DNA of 64,000 nucleotides from Terriglobia bacterium (lineage in GTDB: Bacteria; Acidobacteriota; Terriglobia; Bryobacterales; Bryobacteraceae). Made by a program: the position numbers and the translations under genes. Of the stretch, positions 9,069-18,154 are shown piece after piece. The notes under the pieces are model-generated. The model ran no database searches, had not been told where the DNA came from, and was given only the letters and a program-made list of their open reading frames with translations. The stretch is from assembly GCA_020073345.1 (NCBI GenBank), contig JAIQFI010000002.1, positions 186,001 through 250,000 of the forward strand, read 5' to 3'. Position 1 is the first letter of the stretch; each line of letters starts with the position of its first letter.

Positions 9069-9098
9069 GTTGGAAACTCAAGGGTTGGAAACTCAAGG
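9069..9098. repeat. 15-bp perfect tandem repeat at a gene end
   Basis: GTTGGAAACTCAAGG occurs twice head to tail (9069-9083 and 9084-9098). The second copy contains the stop codon (TGA, complement of 9093-9095) of the membrane coiled-coil gene. A small duplication at the border of the lower-GC patch. Confidence 0.75.
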
Positions 9099-10082
9099 AA
9101 GGATATATACGGGAATCCTTCGGTCCTCGCTACCTGAGGGACCGAAAAAACGCTCCTCAAAATATCGTTCTGGCTGCAATCCGACTTCAACGATAATAGC
9201 GTCGGGATCATACTCTGCGAACTGGAAGATGCGTGGGACGAAGATTGCGCCCATTTCTGGTTGCGTGCGCAATTCCTCCGCTAGATTGACTGCTGCCAGT
9301 ATTCTGACGTCGCCGTTCTCCCAGGCCTCGTTAATGCTGATGTGGACCCCGTATAACGGGATAAGATCAACATCTTTTATTTTGTGCGGGACAACCTTCC
9401 ATTGGGCGGCCGAGAAGGCCCCATTGAGTTGTTCGGCCAGTCTCTTAGGCTCCCGATCCTCCAGATATCGAAGTACTACAGAAGTCCCGGTGAATGCTTT
9501 CAATCTATCAACGAGCAGGCGTAGGTGTACGGAACGCGGTGCTACTGCGGCTTCAAGCGTCGCGCGAGCGAGAGCCTCATCTTCAGCCCTTTTGCGAAGT
9601 GTGGCTGCTTCCTTAATAGCTTTCCCGGCGCGTTCGTCGGCCTGAGCAGCTTCCTTGCGGGCCGTTCCGGCCTCTCTGTTTGCGTTCCCCGCTTTAATGA
9701 GAGCTGCCATTGTCCGTTTTTGCGAATCCGAAAGTTCCGTGTCAGCGAGGGTATCTGTTTGCTCACTGTAGGGAAGCGCTAGAAACTCCAGTCCGATTGC
9801 TAGTCCAAAGCCAACTAAAGACATTGTCCTGAGCGTGCCCTTTAGTCCCACGCTTCCGTCATATGCTGGCCAGTATGGGAGTCCAAAGACACGCTCATTC
9901 CAACTGAAACTTAACCTGCGCGCCCTCCAAGTAACTCGGCGGGTAATCTCTGCTGTGTTCTCCATGAGGTGGAGGATTACGTCACATCCCACCACTCCCA
10001 AAAACACTCTAATCGAAGACTGCTCTAAGAACAAATGGACAACTCTGGAAGTCTCCAGACTGTCCGGAGCGAGAATGTACAC
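9093..10082 (-). CDS. Uncharacterised membrane-anchored coiled-coil protein
   Basis: 329 residues from a GTG at 10082. That start is chosen because GGAGG (complement of 10089-10093) lies 6 bases upstream; the first internal ATG (9965) has no such site. One hydrophobic segment at about residues 87-104 (SLVGFGLAIGLEFLALPY) is followed by a long A/E/K/R-rich coiled coil (115-180) and a C-terminal alpha/beta-looking domain of about 145 residues. I do not recognise the family. Base composition is lower in GC than the neighbours, which suggests an acquired gene. The stop lies in a 15-bp tandem repeat. Confidence 0.7.
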   Translation of the reverse strand: MYILAPDSLETSRVVHLFLEQSSIRVFLGVVGCDVILHLMENTAEITRRVTWRARRLSFSWNERVFGLPYWPAYDGSVGLKGTLRTMSLVGFGLAIGLEFLALPYSEQTDTLADTELSDSQKRTMAALIKAGNANREAGTARKEAAQADERAGKAIKEAATLRKRAEDEALARATLEAAVAPRSVHLRLLVDRLKAFTGTSVVLRYLEDREPKRLAEQLNGAFSAAQWKVVPHKIKDVDLIPLYGVHISINEAWENGDVRILAAVNLAEELRTQPEMGAIFVPRIFQFAEYDPDAIIVEVGLQPERYFEERFFGPSGSEDRRIPVYILP

Positions 10083-10204
10083 GGACGACCTCCAAAGACT
10101 GTGCGTCTTAACGCTTATTTTGCGGATAATTCGCTATATCAAGGATATAAGGAAATGAGCGTTCCTACGTCCGTTTCTTTCGCTTTCGCTTCTTCTCTGG
10201 TGTA

Positions 10205-10378
10205 TCAGGGATCGCCTTTAGGCGGGGATTCTTCCTTTGCCGTCCGTACCAGTTCGTCCAAGCGTTCCTTCGGAACAGCAAGCACACCACGCATGACTGT
10301 CTTGAAATGCTGGAACTCTGGCTTCGAAACGCGAGCGCGTGTAGATGTCCTTACCCTATCCCAGAGGGTTGGTTTCAC
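10205..10378 (-). CDS. Small hypothetical protein, 57 residues
   Basis: A frame from GTG 10378 to TGA 10205, closed upstream by an in-frame TAA. The middle reads QHFKTVMRGVLAVPKERLDE and resembles small bacterial proteins with an aliphatic VxxVPKxEL core that are often found upstream of accessory genes or toxin modules. An internal ATG (residue 29) is an alternative start. No good ribosome binding site is seen. It precedes the membrane coiled-coil gene on the same strand by 122 bases. Confidence 0.45.
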   Translation of the reverse strand: MKPTLWDRVRTSTRARVSKPEFQHFKTVMRGVLAVPKERLDELVRTAKEESPPKGDP

Positions 10379-10430
10379 GGATTAAGCGCCATAGACGCAG
10401 GCTGCATGTCTGGCGTATAAGGGTTCAAGC

Positions 10431-11165
10431 ATGAACAACACAGGGCTCTTTTGGGGTCCGCTACTTCTGGTTCCAGCCCTGGGGCTTGCCAGCACGATCA
10501 TTGAACCCAGCCCGGTCATCAGCACTGTATGCACGGTTGCACAAGTCGCGGTGGCGTGCGGCCCCGCCTACCAACCGAAATTCTACGGAAACGAAAACGT
10601 GGCTGCGGGCGCTTCGGTCTCCATTCTCGGACTGAACACTGCGGACGGCCTGGACATTGAGGCTGGCGCGGGAGCCACCGCCGGAACGACCAGCCGGGAT
10701 GATCTGGGTGTCGGATCGAGCGCGATCGCTTTCGTCTTTCTGGATTTCTTTGGATCTACCGATGGGCCGGCTCGTCAGGGATTTGCTACCTTTGCCATCG
10801 TTTCTGACCACGATCAAGACGGCGGTGCCGTGGGCCTCGCGTCAAGTTTCATAGCGGGCCTGGGATCTTGTGAAGGAACGCTGTGCGTGACAGGAGCCAC
10901 GCTGGTTCCGTTTGAACTCGGAATGCCATTTGAGATCGGATTGTCCCTTCGCGCCGCCAGCGGTTCTGGACCTCATGTGCTCGACGGCGCCGGCACTTCC
11001 GCGGTGATTCAGCTTCGATTGTTTGAAACCTCCGGAGACCCGGTCGTCATTTTCGACCCCCCGGGCCCCAGCGTGCCAGAGCCGGGTAGCTGGGTATTAT
11101 CCGCGCTCGGGATCCTCACTTTTTTGATCTTTCGGGCGAAAACCATCTCTACACGCCAACCATAG
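10431..11165 (+). CDS. PEP-CTERM sorted secreted protein
   Basis: 244 residues. It has an N-terminal signal peptide (MNNTGLFWGPLLLVPALGLA), a Gly/Ala/Ser-rich beta-type body, and the C-terminal sorting signal VPEPGSWVLSALG from residue 215. A hydrophobic stretch and a basic tail (FRAKT) follow. PEP-CTERM proteins are cut and released to the surface by exosortase. The cargo function is unknown. The stop abuts that of the convergent rnr gene. Confidence 0.85.
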   Translation: MNNTGLFWGPLLLVPALGLASTIIEPSPVISTVCTVAQVAVACGPAYQPKFYGNENVAAGASVSILGLNTADGLDIEAGAGATAGTTSRDDLGVGSSAIAFVFLDFFGSTDGPARQGFATFAIVSDHDQDGGAVGLASSFIAGLGSCEGTLCVTGATLVPFELGMPFEIGLSLRAASGSGPHVLDGAGTSAVIQLRLFETSGDPVVIFDPPGPSVPEPGSWVLSALGILTFLIFRAKTISTRQP

Positions 11166-13412
11166 CTAGCGCTTGCGGGCGTTTCGCTGCCGCTCGCGCG
11201 GAGTTGCCGCGACTACCGAGAAGCTAAGTTTCTTCTCCACGCCATCCACGCGATCCAGGCGGACACGCACCTTGTCGCCGATCGAATATTGCCGCCGGCT
11301 GCGTTCGCCGATGATCTTGCGGACGTTCTCGTGATACGTGTAGCGATCGCCTAGAAGCGTGTCGAGCGGCACCAAGCCTTCGATGAACAGGTCCTCCAGC
11401 TCCACGAAGAATCCGAAGCGGGTGGTGGAAATGATCAGGGCCAGGAATTCGTCGCCCACTTTGTCGATCATGAACTTTACTTTTTTCCACTCGACCAGCT
11501 CGCGCTCGGCTTCGGCCGCGCGGCGCTCGGTATCGGAAGAGGATTCCGCGATGCCGCGCATGTCCGCCTCGTAGCGGCTCGCGTCGAGATAGGCCCCCAG
11601 CACGCGGTGCACGATCAGATCGGGATAACGGCGAATCGGCGAGGTGAAGTGCGTATAGCTGGGCGCGGCCAGCGCGAAATGGCCCTGGTTGCGATCGCTG
11701 TAGCGGGCTTGCTTCAGCGACCGGAGCATCAGGTAGCTCAGGATGCGCTCTTCCGGTTTGCCTTCGATCTTCTTGACCAATCTCTGATAGTTGCGCGACG
11801 TGAAGTTGACATCGTCCAGCGCGACGACAACGTGTTCCTTGAATCGTTTGACGGGCGCCGCGCCGCCCCGGAGCGAATAACCGAAGTGGGTGGCGACCTC
11901 CTCGAACTCCAGCACGCGCTTGGGATCGGGTCGCTCATGGATGCGGAAGATGGTGGGAACCTCCAAAGCCTCCAAGTGCGACGCGACGGCTTCATTCGCC
12001 GCCAGCATGAACTCCTCGATCAGCCGATGCGCGATGTTGCGTGGCGCGCGCGTAACGCCGGTCATTTCGCCAAACTCGTTGAACTCGAGCAGAGGCTCGG
12101 GCAGATCGAAATCGATGGAGCCGCGGCGGACGCGCTTTCGGTTCAGGATCAGCGCCAGTTCCTGCATCCATTTGAAACGCTGGACGAGCCGCTCGTAGCG
12201 TTCAAGCAATGCCGGATCGCCCTCGAGAACGCCGTGGACAGCGGTGTAGGTCATCCGCTCGGCGCTGCGGATGACGCCGCGGGTGAATTCCTGGGCTACT
12301 ACGTCGCCCTGGGCGTCGATTTCCAGCAGCGCGGAGAGCACCAGGCGGTCTTCGTGCGGCCGCAGCGAGCACTGATCGGTCGATAGCTCCACCGGCAGCA
12401 TGGGAACGGCGCGGTCAGGGAAATAAACGCTGGTTCCGCGCAACGCCGCTTCACGGTCAATGGGCGATCCGGGCCGCACGTAGTGGCTCACATCCGCGAT
12501 GTGTACTTGTAGCGCCCAGGTCCCATTGCTTAAAGGTTCCACCCACACTGCGTCGTCGAAATCCCGCGCGGTTTCGCCGTCGATGGTGACAATATCCAGT
12601 TCCCGAAAATCGCGGCGGCGGGCCAGTTCGGCCGGGGAGATCGGCCCGGGAATCGCCCTCGCTTGTTCCAAAACTTCATCAGGAAAGTGATGCGGAATGT
12701 GATGCGAGCGGATGAGAATTTCGACGTCGATGCCGAAGTCGTCGGGCAGACCGAGGATTTCGATGATGCGGCCCACGGGACGGCCGCCGTCTTCGCCGAA
12801 GTCCATGATTTCCGCGGTGACGACCATGCCGTCCAGGTCTTCGACGGTGCTCACGGTGATGGCCGAAGCGCCTACGCGGTCCACCGTCACCTGGCGGGCG
12901 GGCAGCGCCATATCTTCGGGAATCTCGATCCACTGGCGAATACGGTCGTCATGGGGAACCACGAAATTGCCAGTGCGCCGGATGCGGAACTCGCCGACCA
13001 CGGTCGGATGGGCGCGGCGCAACACGCGCACGATCTCGCCGTCGGCCTTCCCGTCGCGCTCGATTCGGGCGATGCGTGCGACTACGCGGTCCCCGTGCAT
13101 GGCGCGGGCCGCCGACTCCTTAGGGATATACACGTCGCCGCGCAGGCCGGGAACGGGGACTTCGGGAATCACGAAGCCGTAGCCGTCGCGGTGGACGTTG
13201 AGTCGTCCCACGGCGAATTCGCGGCTGACGCCGGTAGCGGTGTAGTGCCCGGATCGCGTTTCGACGATGTCCCCGCGCTGGGCCAGGCGGGTCAGCTCGG
13301 CTTCCAGCTGCGGCCGTGTGATCCCGTGACGCGCTTGCTCCCGCAGCAACTGCTTGAGAGTCGCCCGGCCGTGCGGAAGCTTGCGGATGTGCTCGATGAG
13401 GGGCTGCGCCAC
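11166..13412 (-). CDS. rnr: Ribonuclease R
   Basis: 748 residues. A short N-terminal winged helix (EHIRKLPHGRATLKQLL) and cold-shock-type domains (about 70-230) come first. The RNB catalytic domain follows (about 255-585), with ETARDFDDAVWVE supplying the acidic residues, then a C-terminal S1 domain (about 640-725, FFVELEDLFIEGLVPL). RNase R is a 3'-5' exonuclease that degrades structured RNA and defective rRNA. Its start at 13412 lies 21 bases from the divergent DUF355 gene. Confidence 0.95.
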   Translation of the reverse strand: MAQPLIEHIRKLPHGRATLKQLLREQARHGITRPQLEAELTRLAQRGDIVETRSGHYTATGVSREFAVGRLNVHRDGYGFVIPEVPVPGLRGDVYIPKESAARAMHGDRVVARIARIERDGKADGEIVRVLRRAHPTVVGEFRIRRTGNFVVPHDDRIRQWIEIPEDMALPARQVTVDRVGASAITVSTVEDLDGMVVTAEIMDFGEDGGRPVGRIIEILGLPDDFGIDVEILIRSHHIPHHFPDEVLEQARAIPGPISPAELARRRDFRELDIVTIDGETARDFDDAVWVEPLSNGTWALQVHIADVSHYVRPGSPIDREAALRGTSVYFPDRAVPMLPVELSTDQCSLRPHEDRLVLSALLEIDAQGDVVAQEFTRGVIRSAERMTYTAVHGVLEGDPALLERYERLVQRFKWMQELALILNRKRVRRGSIDFDLPEPLLEFNEFGEMTGVTRAPRNIAHRLIEEFMLAANEAVASHLEALEVPTIFRIHERPDPKRVLEFEEVATHFGYSLRGGAAPVKRFKEHVVVALDDVNFTSRNYQRLVKKIEGKPEERILSYLMLRSLKQARYSDRNQGHFALAAPSYTHFTSPIRRYPDLIVHRVLGAYLDASRYEADMRGIAESSSDTERRAAEAERELVEWKKVKFMIDKVGDEFLALIISTTRFGFFVELEDLFIEGLVPLDTLLGDRYTYHENVRKIIGERSRRQYSIGDKVRVRLDRVDGVEKKLSFSVVAATPRERQRNARKR

Positions 13413-13432
13413 GATCCATTATATTGGTGGAG

Positions 13433-13915
13433 ATGGAATTGAAGGTCGTTCGCCTCGACATTCCCGAAAACGGCAACATCATCGTCGGGCAGAGCCATTT
13501 CATCAAGACCGTCGAGGATCTCTATGAGGCCATGGTGAACACCGTGCCCGGGATCAAGTTCGGCATCGCCTTCAATGAGGCTTCGGGCGACTGCCTGACG
13601 CGCGTGGAGGGCAATGACGACGCGTTGAAGGCGAACGCCACCAAGAATGCCCAGTCGATCGCCGCCGGGCACGTGTTCGTGGTCGCACTGCGCGACGGGT
13701 ATCCGATCAACGTGCTCGGGCGGATCCGGGAGATTCCCGAAGTGTGCTCCATCTTTTGCGCCACGGCGAATCCGGTAGAAATGATCCTGGCCGAGACCGG
13801 GCAGGGGCGCGGAGTACTGGGCGTGGTCGACGGCAGCTCGCCCAAGGGCGTGGAAGACGCCGCGGGGGTCGAGTGGCGGCACGGATTCCTTCGCAAGATT
13901 GGATATAAGCGTTAA
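13433..13915 (+). CDS. DUF355 / adenosine-specific kinase family protein
   Basis: 160 residues from ATG 13433 (MELKVVRLDIPENGNIIVGQ). In-frame TTG (13424) and GTG (13427) are possible earlier starts. The conserved FGIAFNEASGDCLTRVEGND and GHVFVVALRDGYPINVL blocks mark PF04008, a family known from archaea and scattered bacteria and annotated adenosine-specific kinase on structural grounds. The biological role is not established. Confidence 0.8.
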   Translation: MELKVVRLDIPENGNIIVGQSHFIKTVEDLYEAMVNTVPGIKFGIAFNEASGDCLTRVEGNDDALKANATKNAQSIAAGHVFVVALRDGYPINVLGRIREIPEVCSIFCATANPVEMILAETGQGRGVLGVVDGSSPKGVEDAAGVEWRHGFLRKIGYKR

Positions 13916-13916
13916 T

Positions 13917-14514
13917 ATGCGAATCTTTCTTGCGGGATTGCTTGCGGCGGCCTACGCATTCGCCCAGCAGTCTGTGCCGATCTATGAAGATGCTCGGGTT
14001 CGGATCTTTAATGTGCCGATCGCGCCGCATGGCGACTACATCCGGGTTCCGTTAGCCGGTAATAATATCCGATTCTCTCGCGGCGGAGTCCAGACGCAAG
14101 GTGAGATCACAATCGAGCTGTTGCAGAAGCAGACGAAATCCCCATAACGTCTGCGGCGAGGTGCTGCAGGGGGAATACCTGCACTGCCGCGAACCTGGAG
14201 CGGATTGGCTCGGCGCGAATCTGCAGATTCATTTCGAGACGGATCAGGCGCATTTCGGCATCCTGCAAATCGCCCCGAATGCCACGCTGGCAATTCCTCC
14301 GGCGGACGTGCCGCCCTTGCTGATTGCGCTTGAAGGCACGGAAGCGGAGGCGGTCAGCCGGGCGAACGGAGCCCCGGCTGGCAGCGGTTCCCGGCGCAAC
14401 CTGAGAGCTGCTAATGTGTTGCGCTCACCTGCCGATCAAGTTACTGAGGTCCGGAATACGGGAAAAGCCCCGGCGCGATTCCTGGTGGTGGAATTCGGCG
14501 GACCCGGCGAGTAA
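13917..14514 (+). pseudogene. Secreted cupin-like protein gene broken by a +1 frameshift
   Basis: Frame 1 starts at ATG 13917 with a signal peptide (MRIFLAGLLAAAYAFAQQ) and runs to TAA 14145-14147. The continuation lies one base further on, from about 14140 to TGA-type end 14514, and ends in RFLVVEFGGPGE, a typical cupin-type ending. Joined, they give about 199 residues. The likely slip point is the AAATCCCC run near 14136-14143, where one extra base explains everything. This is either a real inactivating mutation or a sequencing error in a homopolymer. It starts next to the DUF355 stop. Confidence 0.65.
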
Positions 14515-14532
14515 CGCACTTTAGTAACGCCC

Positions 14533-16128
14533 ATGGAACTTCCCGCCACGATCGGAAAATACGAGCTGCTCGAATTTCTGGGCGGTGGCATGTCGCACGT
14601 CTATCGGGCCCGCGATACAGTGATCGACCGCGCCGTGGTGGTGAAGATTCTGACCGACAACTCCTGTCAGGATGCCGAAGCCAAGGCCCGGTTCCTGCAG
14701 GAAGCAAAACTGGCCGGAAGCTTCCAGCACGAAAACATCGTCAGTGTTTTCGATTACGGCGAATACGACGGCAAGCCTTACATCGTGATGGAGTATCTCA
14801 AGGGCGAGGATCTGCGCGAGGCCATCCGCGGGAGCCGGCTGGGCGGAATGAATGACCGGCTGCGTATCGCGCTGCATATCGCCGACGCGCTGGATTACGT
14901 GCATGGCCGCGCCATCGTGCATCGCGATATCAAGCCGGAGAACATCCACATCGATCCCCACGGCCGCGTGAAGCTGATGGACTTCGGCATCGCCAAGACG
15001 GCGGATCTTTCGCTCACGCGCACGGGAATGGCCATGGGTACGCCGTACTACATGTCGCCGGAGCAGATTTCCGGGAGTGAGACATCCCATCTGGTCGATA
15101 TCTACGCGTACGGGCTCCTGCTCTACGAGTTGTTGACAGGTGTGCGAGGTGTCCGCGGCGAGACCATGGAGCAGGTGTTTTTCCAGATCCTGAACCAGAC
15201 CGTGGATGTCGCCGCAATGGAAAACGCCGGTGTTCCTCCGGCGGTGCGCGATCTTGTGATGCGCTGCACGGCCAAGAAGGCGGAAGAGCGCCCACAAACA
15301 TTCCGGGCGATCTCGGAGGAACTCCGCGGCATCCTGGCCGGTGACGCCAAATCGGCCACGCAGACGGTTCCCAAAGACGTTGCCCCGAAAAAGAGCGTCG
15401 CTCCCGAAAGTGCAACGCCGTCCCGGACGCCGCTGTGGCTGGGCATCGCGGCGGTGTTGGTGATTGCGGCCGGAATTGCCGCCTGGTTGCTGCGTCCCGC
15501 ATCCGCGCCCGTCGTCCCGGGCATGGTTTACGTGTCTGCCGGAACATTCCTTTCGGGCGAAGACAAGAAACCCACGACCCTCAAAGCCTTCTTCATCGAC
15601 GAAACCGAAGTCTCCAATGCCGAATTTTGCAAAGCCCTGGGATGCAGTGTGGCGCCGGGGCAGGAGAACCTTCCCAAGGTCGGTCTCACGGTCGCCGAGG
15701 CCCGCGCGTACGCCAAGCAAGCCGGCAAGCGGCTGCCCACGTCGCTCGAATGGGAGCGCGCGCTGCGTGGAACCCAGGGCGCGTCGTTCCCCTGGGGCGA
15801 TCAGAAGGATTCCGCTAAGGCCAATGTCAGCGACAATCCTGCCGCTTCGCACGAACTGATGCCGGTGCGATCGTTTGCCGGGCCGCCCTTTAACATGATT
15901 GGGAACGTTTGGGAGATGGTCGAGGGCCCGGTCACGCCCAGCGCGAATGCCATCGCCATGTTCGCCACGGTGATGACGCCGCCTGCGACGGCCCAGGAGC
16001 CCTGGATAAGCATGCGCGGGGGTGCATATGACCGCGCGCTCGATCCGGGCTTCGCCTACGACGCGGTCAGCGTTCCAGAACGCTTTTCCGCGCGTAACGT
16101 CGGATTCCGCTGCGCGAAAGATCCGTAG
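14533..16128 (+). CDS. Membrane Ser/Thr protein kinase fused to an extracytoplasmic FGE/SUMF1-type domain
   Basis: 531 residues. The kinase domain (1-275) has the glycine loop (LGGGMSHVY), K38, HRDIKPEN (130-137), DFG (150-152) and GTPYYMSPEQ. A single membrane helix (about 301-320) leads to a C-terminal formylglycine-generating-enzyme/sulfatase-modifying-factor fold (about 333-531: MVYVSAGTF, LPTSLEWERALRG, NMIGNVWEMVEG, VGFRCAKD). The kinase should face the cytoplasm and the FGE-like domain the periplasm. The latter is more likely a ligand-binding sensor than an enzyme, as in other bacterial kinases with this fold. Confidence 0.88.
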   Translation: MELPATIGKYELLEFLGGGMSHVYRARDTVIDRAVVVKILTDNSCQDAEAKARFLQEAKLAGSFQHENIVSVFDYGEYDGKPYIVMEYLKGEDLREAIRGSRLGGMNDRLRIALHIADALDYVHGRAIVHRDIKPENIHIDPHGRVKLMDFGIAKTADLSLTRTGMAMGTPYYMSPEQISGSETSHLVDIYAYGLLLYELLTGVRGVRGETMEQVFFQILNQTVDVAAMENAGVPPAVRDLVMRCTAKKAEERPQTFRAISEELRGILAGDAKSATQTVPKDVAPKKSVAPESATPSRTPLWLGIAAVLVIAAGIAAWLLRPASAPVVPGMVYVSAGTFLSGEDKKPTTLKAFFIDETEVSNAEFCKALGCSVAPGQENLPKVGLTVAEARAYAKQAGKRLPTSLEWERALRGTQGASFPWGDQKDSAKANVSDNPAASHELMPVRSFAGPPFNMIGNVWEMVEGPVTPSANAIAMFATVMTPPATAQEPWISMRGGAYDRALDPGFAYDAVSVPERFSARNVGFRCAKDP

Positions 16129-16137
16129 CCTTTTGAA

Positions 16138-16662
16138 CTAGACGTCGTAGGTCGGCGGTACGATTCCCTTGTTGCGCAGGTACATTTCCCCGTAGCCGCG
16201 CGTGTGCGCCGTGTGGATCATCGCCTGGTACAGCAGCTCCAGGCCGGTCGCGGCTTGCTTGCCTTGGCCGAAAGTCTTGGTCAGATCCGCCGACGTCAGC
16301 TGTCCCACCACGCCGATCGCCCAGTCGAAGGAAGCCGTCAGATATGCAACTGTGGCGGCCTTGGTGATGTCATTCCGCGGAGCCGCGGGAGCCGCGCCCT
16401 TGCCCAGCCGTCCCAGGTAGAAGCCTTCCGCCTGTCCCAGGTGCTGCTGCTCCGCGCCGAACGCGCGGGCCTCGGGGAACGGCTTGTAATCATAGTTCTC
16501 TGCCGGCATGGCCTCGGCCGTCTTCAAGGTCAAGTCTTTCGACTTCTTCCAGTGGCCCACTAAAATCTCGATTTCCGTATCGGCGGCTCTCGCCACGCGT
16601 ACTGTCGCGGCTGTGCCCGCCGCTGCTACCACCATGGATCCAATTGCCTTGCGTCGGTTCAT
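16138..16662 (-). CDS. Exported DinB-like protein
   Basis: 174 residues. An N-terminal signal with a twin-arginine (MNRRKAIGSMVVAAAG) is followed by a four-helix DinB/YfiT-type domain. The window has a second, related gene at 45404-45943. Both share AMPAENY or KMPAENY near the start of the domain and end in YLRxKGIVPPT. DinB-fold proteins often bind a metal through three histidines and include thiol-dependent transferases. No substrate can be assigned to exported versions. Confidence 0.8.
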   Translation of the reverse strand: MNRRKAIGSMVVAAAGTAATVRVARAADTEIEILVGHWKKSKDLTLKTAEAMPAENYDYKPFPEARAFGAEQQHLGQAEGFYLGRLGKGAAPAAPRNDITKAATVAYLTASFDWAIGVVGQLTSADLTKTFGQGKQAATGLELLYQAMIHTAHTRGYGEMYLRNKGIVPPTYDV

Positions 16663-16720
16663 TCGATCCTCCTCGGACCATTCTACATGTCTACATGAAG
16701 CCGCATGCTAGGCTCAAAGT

Positions 16721-18154
16721 ATGGGGCTATCGCCGTCCTTCTTTGCCGCAAAATTCGGGATCACCGAGCGCGATCTGGAGTCCTACCTGAGCGAAGCGCT
16801 CTCGGCGGGAGGGGAATACGCGGATCTGTATTTCGAATACCTCTCCACCAGCTCGATCGGTATCGACGAAGGCATCGTTAAGAGCGCCAGCGAGAGCGTG
16901 ACGCTGGGCGTAGGCATTCGCGTGATCGCGGGCGAACGGACAGGTTACGCCTACAGCGACGATCTCAGTCCTGAGAAGATTCGCAAGGCGGCCCGTGTTG
17001 CTGCGCTGATCGCGCGCGGTCCGGCGAGCGTGATGAAAACCGGCTTCCAGGAGGCCCGCAAACACAATCTGTATTCCATGGTGACCTCTCCACACGAAGC
17101 CAGCCTGGCGGAGCGCGTGGACCTGGTCAAGCGCGCCGATACGGCCGCTCGTGCCTACGACAGCCGCGTGTTTCAGGTGATCGCGAACTACGCGGATAGC
17201 GTGCGGGAAGTTCTCGTTGCTTCGAGCGATGGCCGCCTCAGTTTTGACCGCCAGCCGATGGCGCGCATGGGCGTCGCTGCGCTAGCTCGCGAGACCGACG
17301 GCGTTCCGCAGCAGGGATACTCCGGTGGCGGCGGACGCGTGACGCTCGATTTCTTCCTGAATGAGAAAACTCCTGAGCATTTCGCGCGCGAAGCCGCGCG
17401 TCAGGCAATCGTTCAGCTCTCCGCCGTGGACGCGCCGGCGGGTGAATCGGTCGTCGTCCTGGGACCCGGATGGCCCGGTATCCTGCTGCACGAAGCCGTC
17501 GGACACGGCCTGGAAGCCGATTTCAACCGTAAGGGTGTTTCCGCTTTCAGCGGCCGCATCGGCCAGCAGGTCGCCAGTCCTCTGTGCACGGTTATTGACG
17601 ATGGAACGATTGGCAGCCGCCGCGGATCGCTGAACGTGGACGACGAAGGCGTTCCTACGCAGAAAAACGTCCTGATCGAAAACGGCATCCTGCGCGGATA
17701 TCTGCAGGACACGCTTTCGGCGCGATTACTGAAGTCTGCTTCCACCGGCAGCGGCCGGCGCGAAAGTTACCAGCACATCCCCATGCCGCGTATGACCAAC
17801 ACCTACATGCTGGCCGGACAGAGCGACCCGGACGATATCATCCGCAGCGTCCCCAAAGGAATCTATTGCGCGACGTTTGGCGGAGGACAGGTCGATATCA
17901 CCAGCGGCAACTTCGTCTTCCAGGCCACCGAAAGCTACCTGATCGAAAACGGCAAGCTGACCCAGCCTGTGAAGGGCGCGACTCTGATCGGCAACGGTCC
18001 CGAGGCGCTGAAATACGTCAGCATGGTGGGCCACGACCTCCAGCTCGATGAAGGCATCGGCGTCTGCGGCAAGGAAGGGCAGAGCGTCCCGGTGGGCGTC
18101 GGTATCCCGACCGTGAAGATCGACAAGATGACCGTCGGAGGCACGGCAGCGTGA
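16721..18154 (+). CDS. tldD: Metalloprotease TldD
   Basis: 477 residues. The zinc motif HEAVGH (H257, E258, H262) with the following GLEAD is the TldD signature, and the ending GVGIPTVKIDKMTVGG is also typical. TldD and TldE/PmbA form a heterodimeric protease that trims unfolded peptides. Known roles include microcin B17 maturation and CcdA degradation. The pmbA-like partner starts at 18151, overlapping this stop by four bases, so the two are translationally coupled. Confidence 0.95.
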   Translation: MGLSPSFFAAKFGITERDLESYLSEALSAGGEYADLYFEYLSTSSIGIDEGIVKSASESVTLGVGIRVIAGERTGYAYSDDLSPEKIRKAARVAALIARGPASVMKTGFQEARKHNLYSMVTSPHEASLAERVDLVKRADTAARAYDSRVFQVIANYADSVREVLVASSDGRLSFDRQPMARMGVAALARETDGVPQQGYSGGGGRVTLDFFLNEKTPEHFAREAARQAIVQLSAVDAPAGESVVVLGPGWPGILLHEAVGHGLEADFNRKGVSAFSGRIGQQVASPLCTVIDDGTIGSRRGSLNVDDEGVPTQKNVLIENGILRGYLQDTLSARLLKSASTGSGRRESYQHIPMPRMTNTYMLAGQSDPDDIIRSVPKGIYCATFGGGQVDITSGNFVFQATESYLIENGKLTQPVKGATLIGNGPEALKYVSMVGHDLQLDEGIGVCGKEGQSVPVGVGIPTVKIDKMTVGGTAA

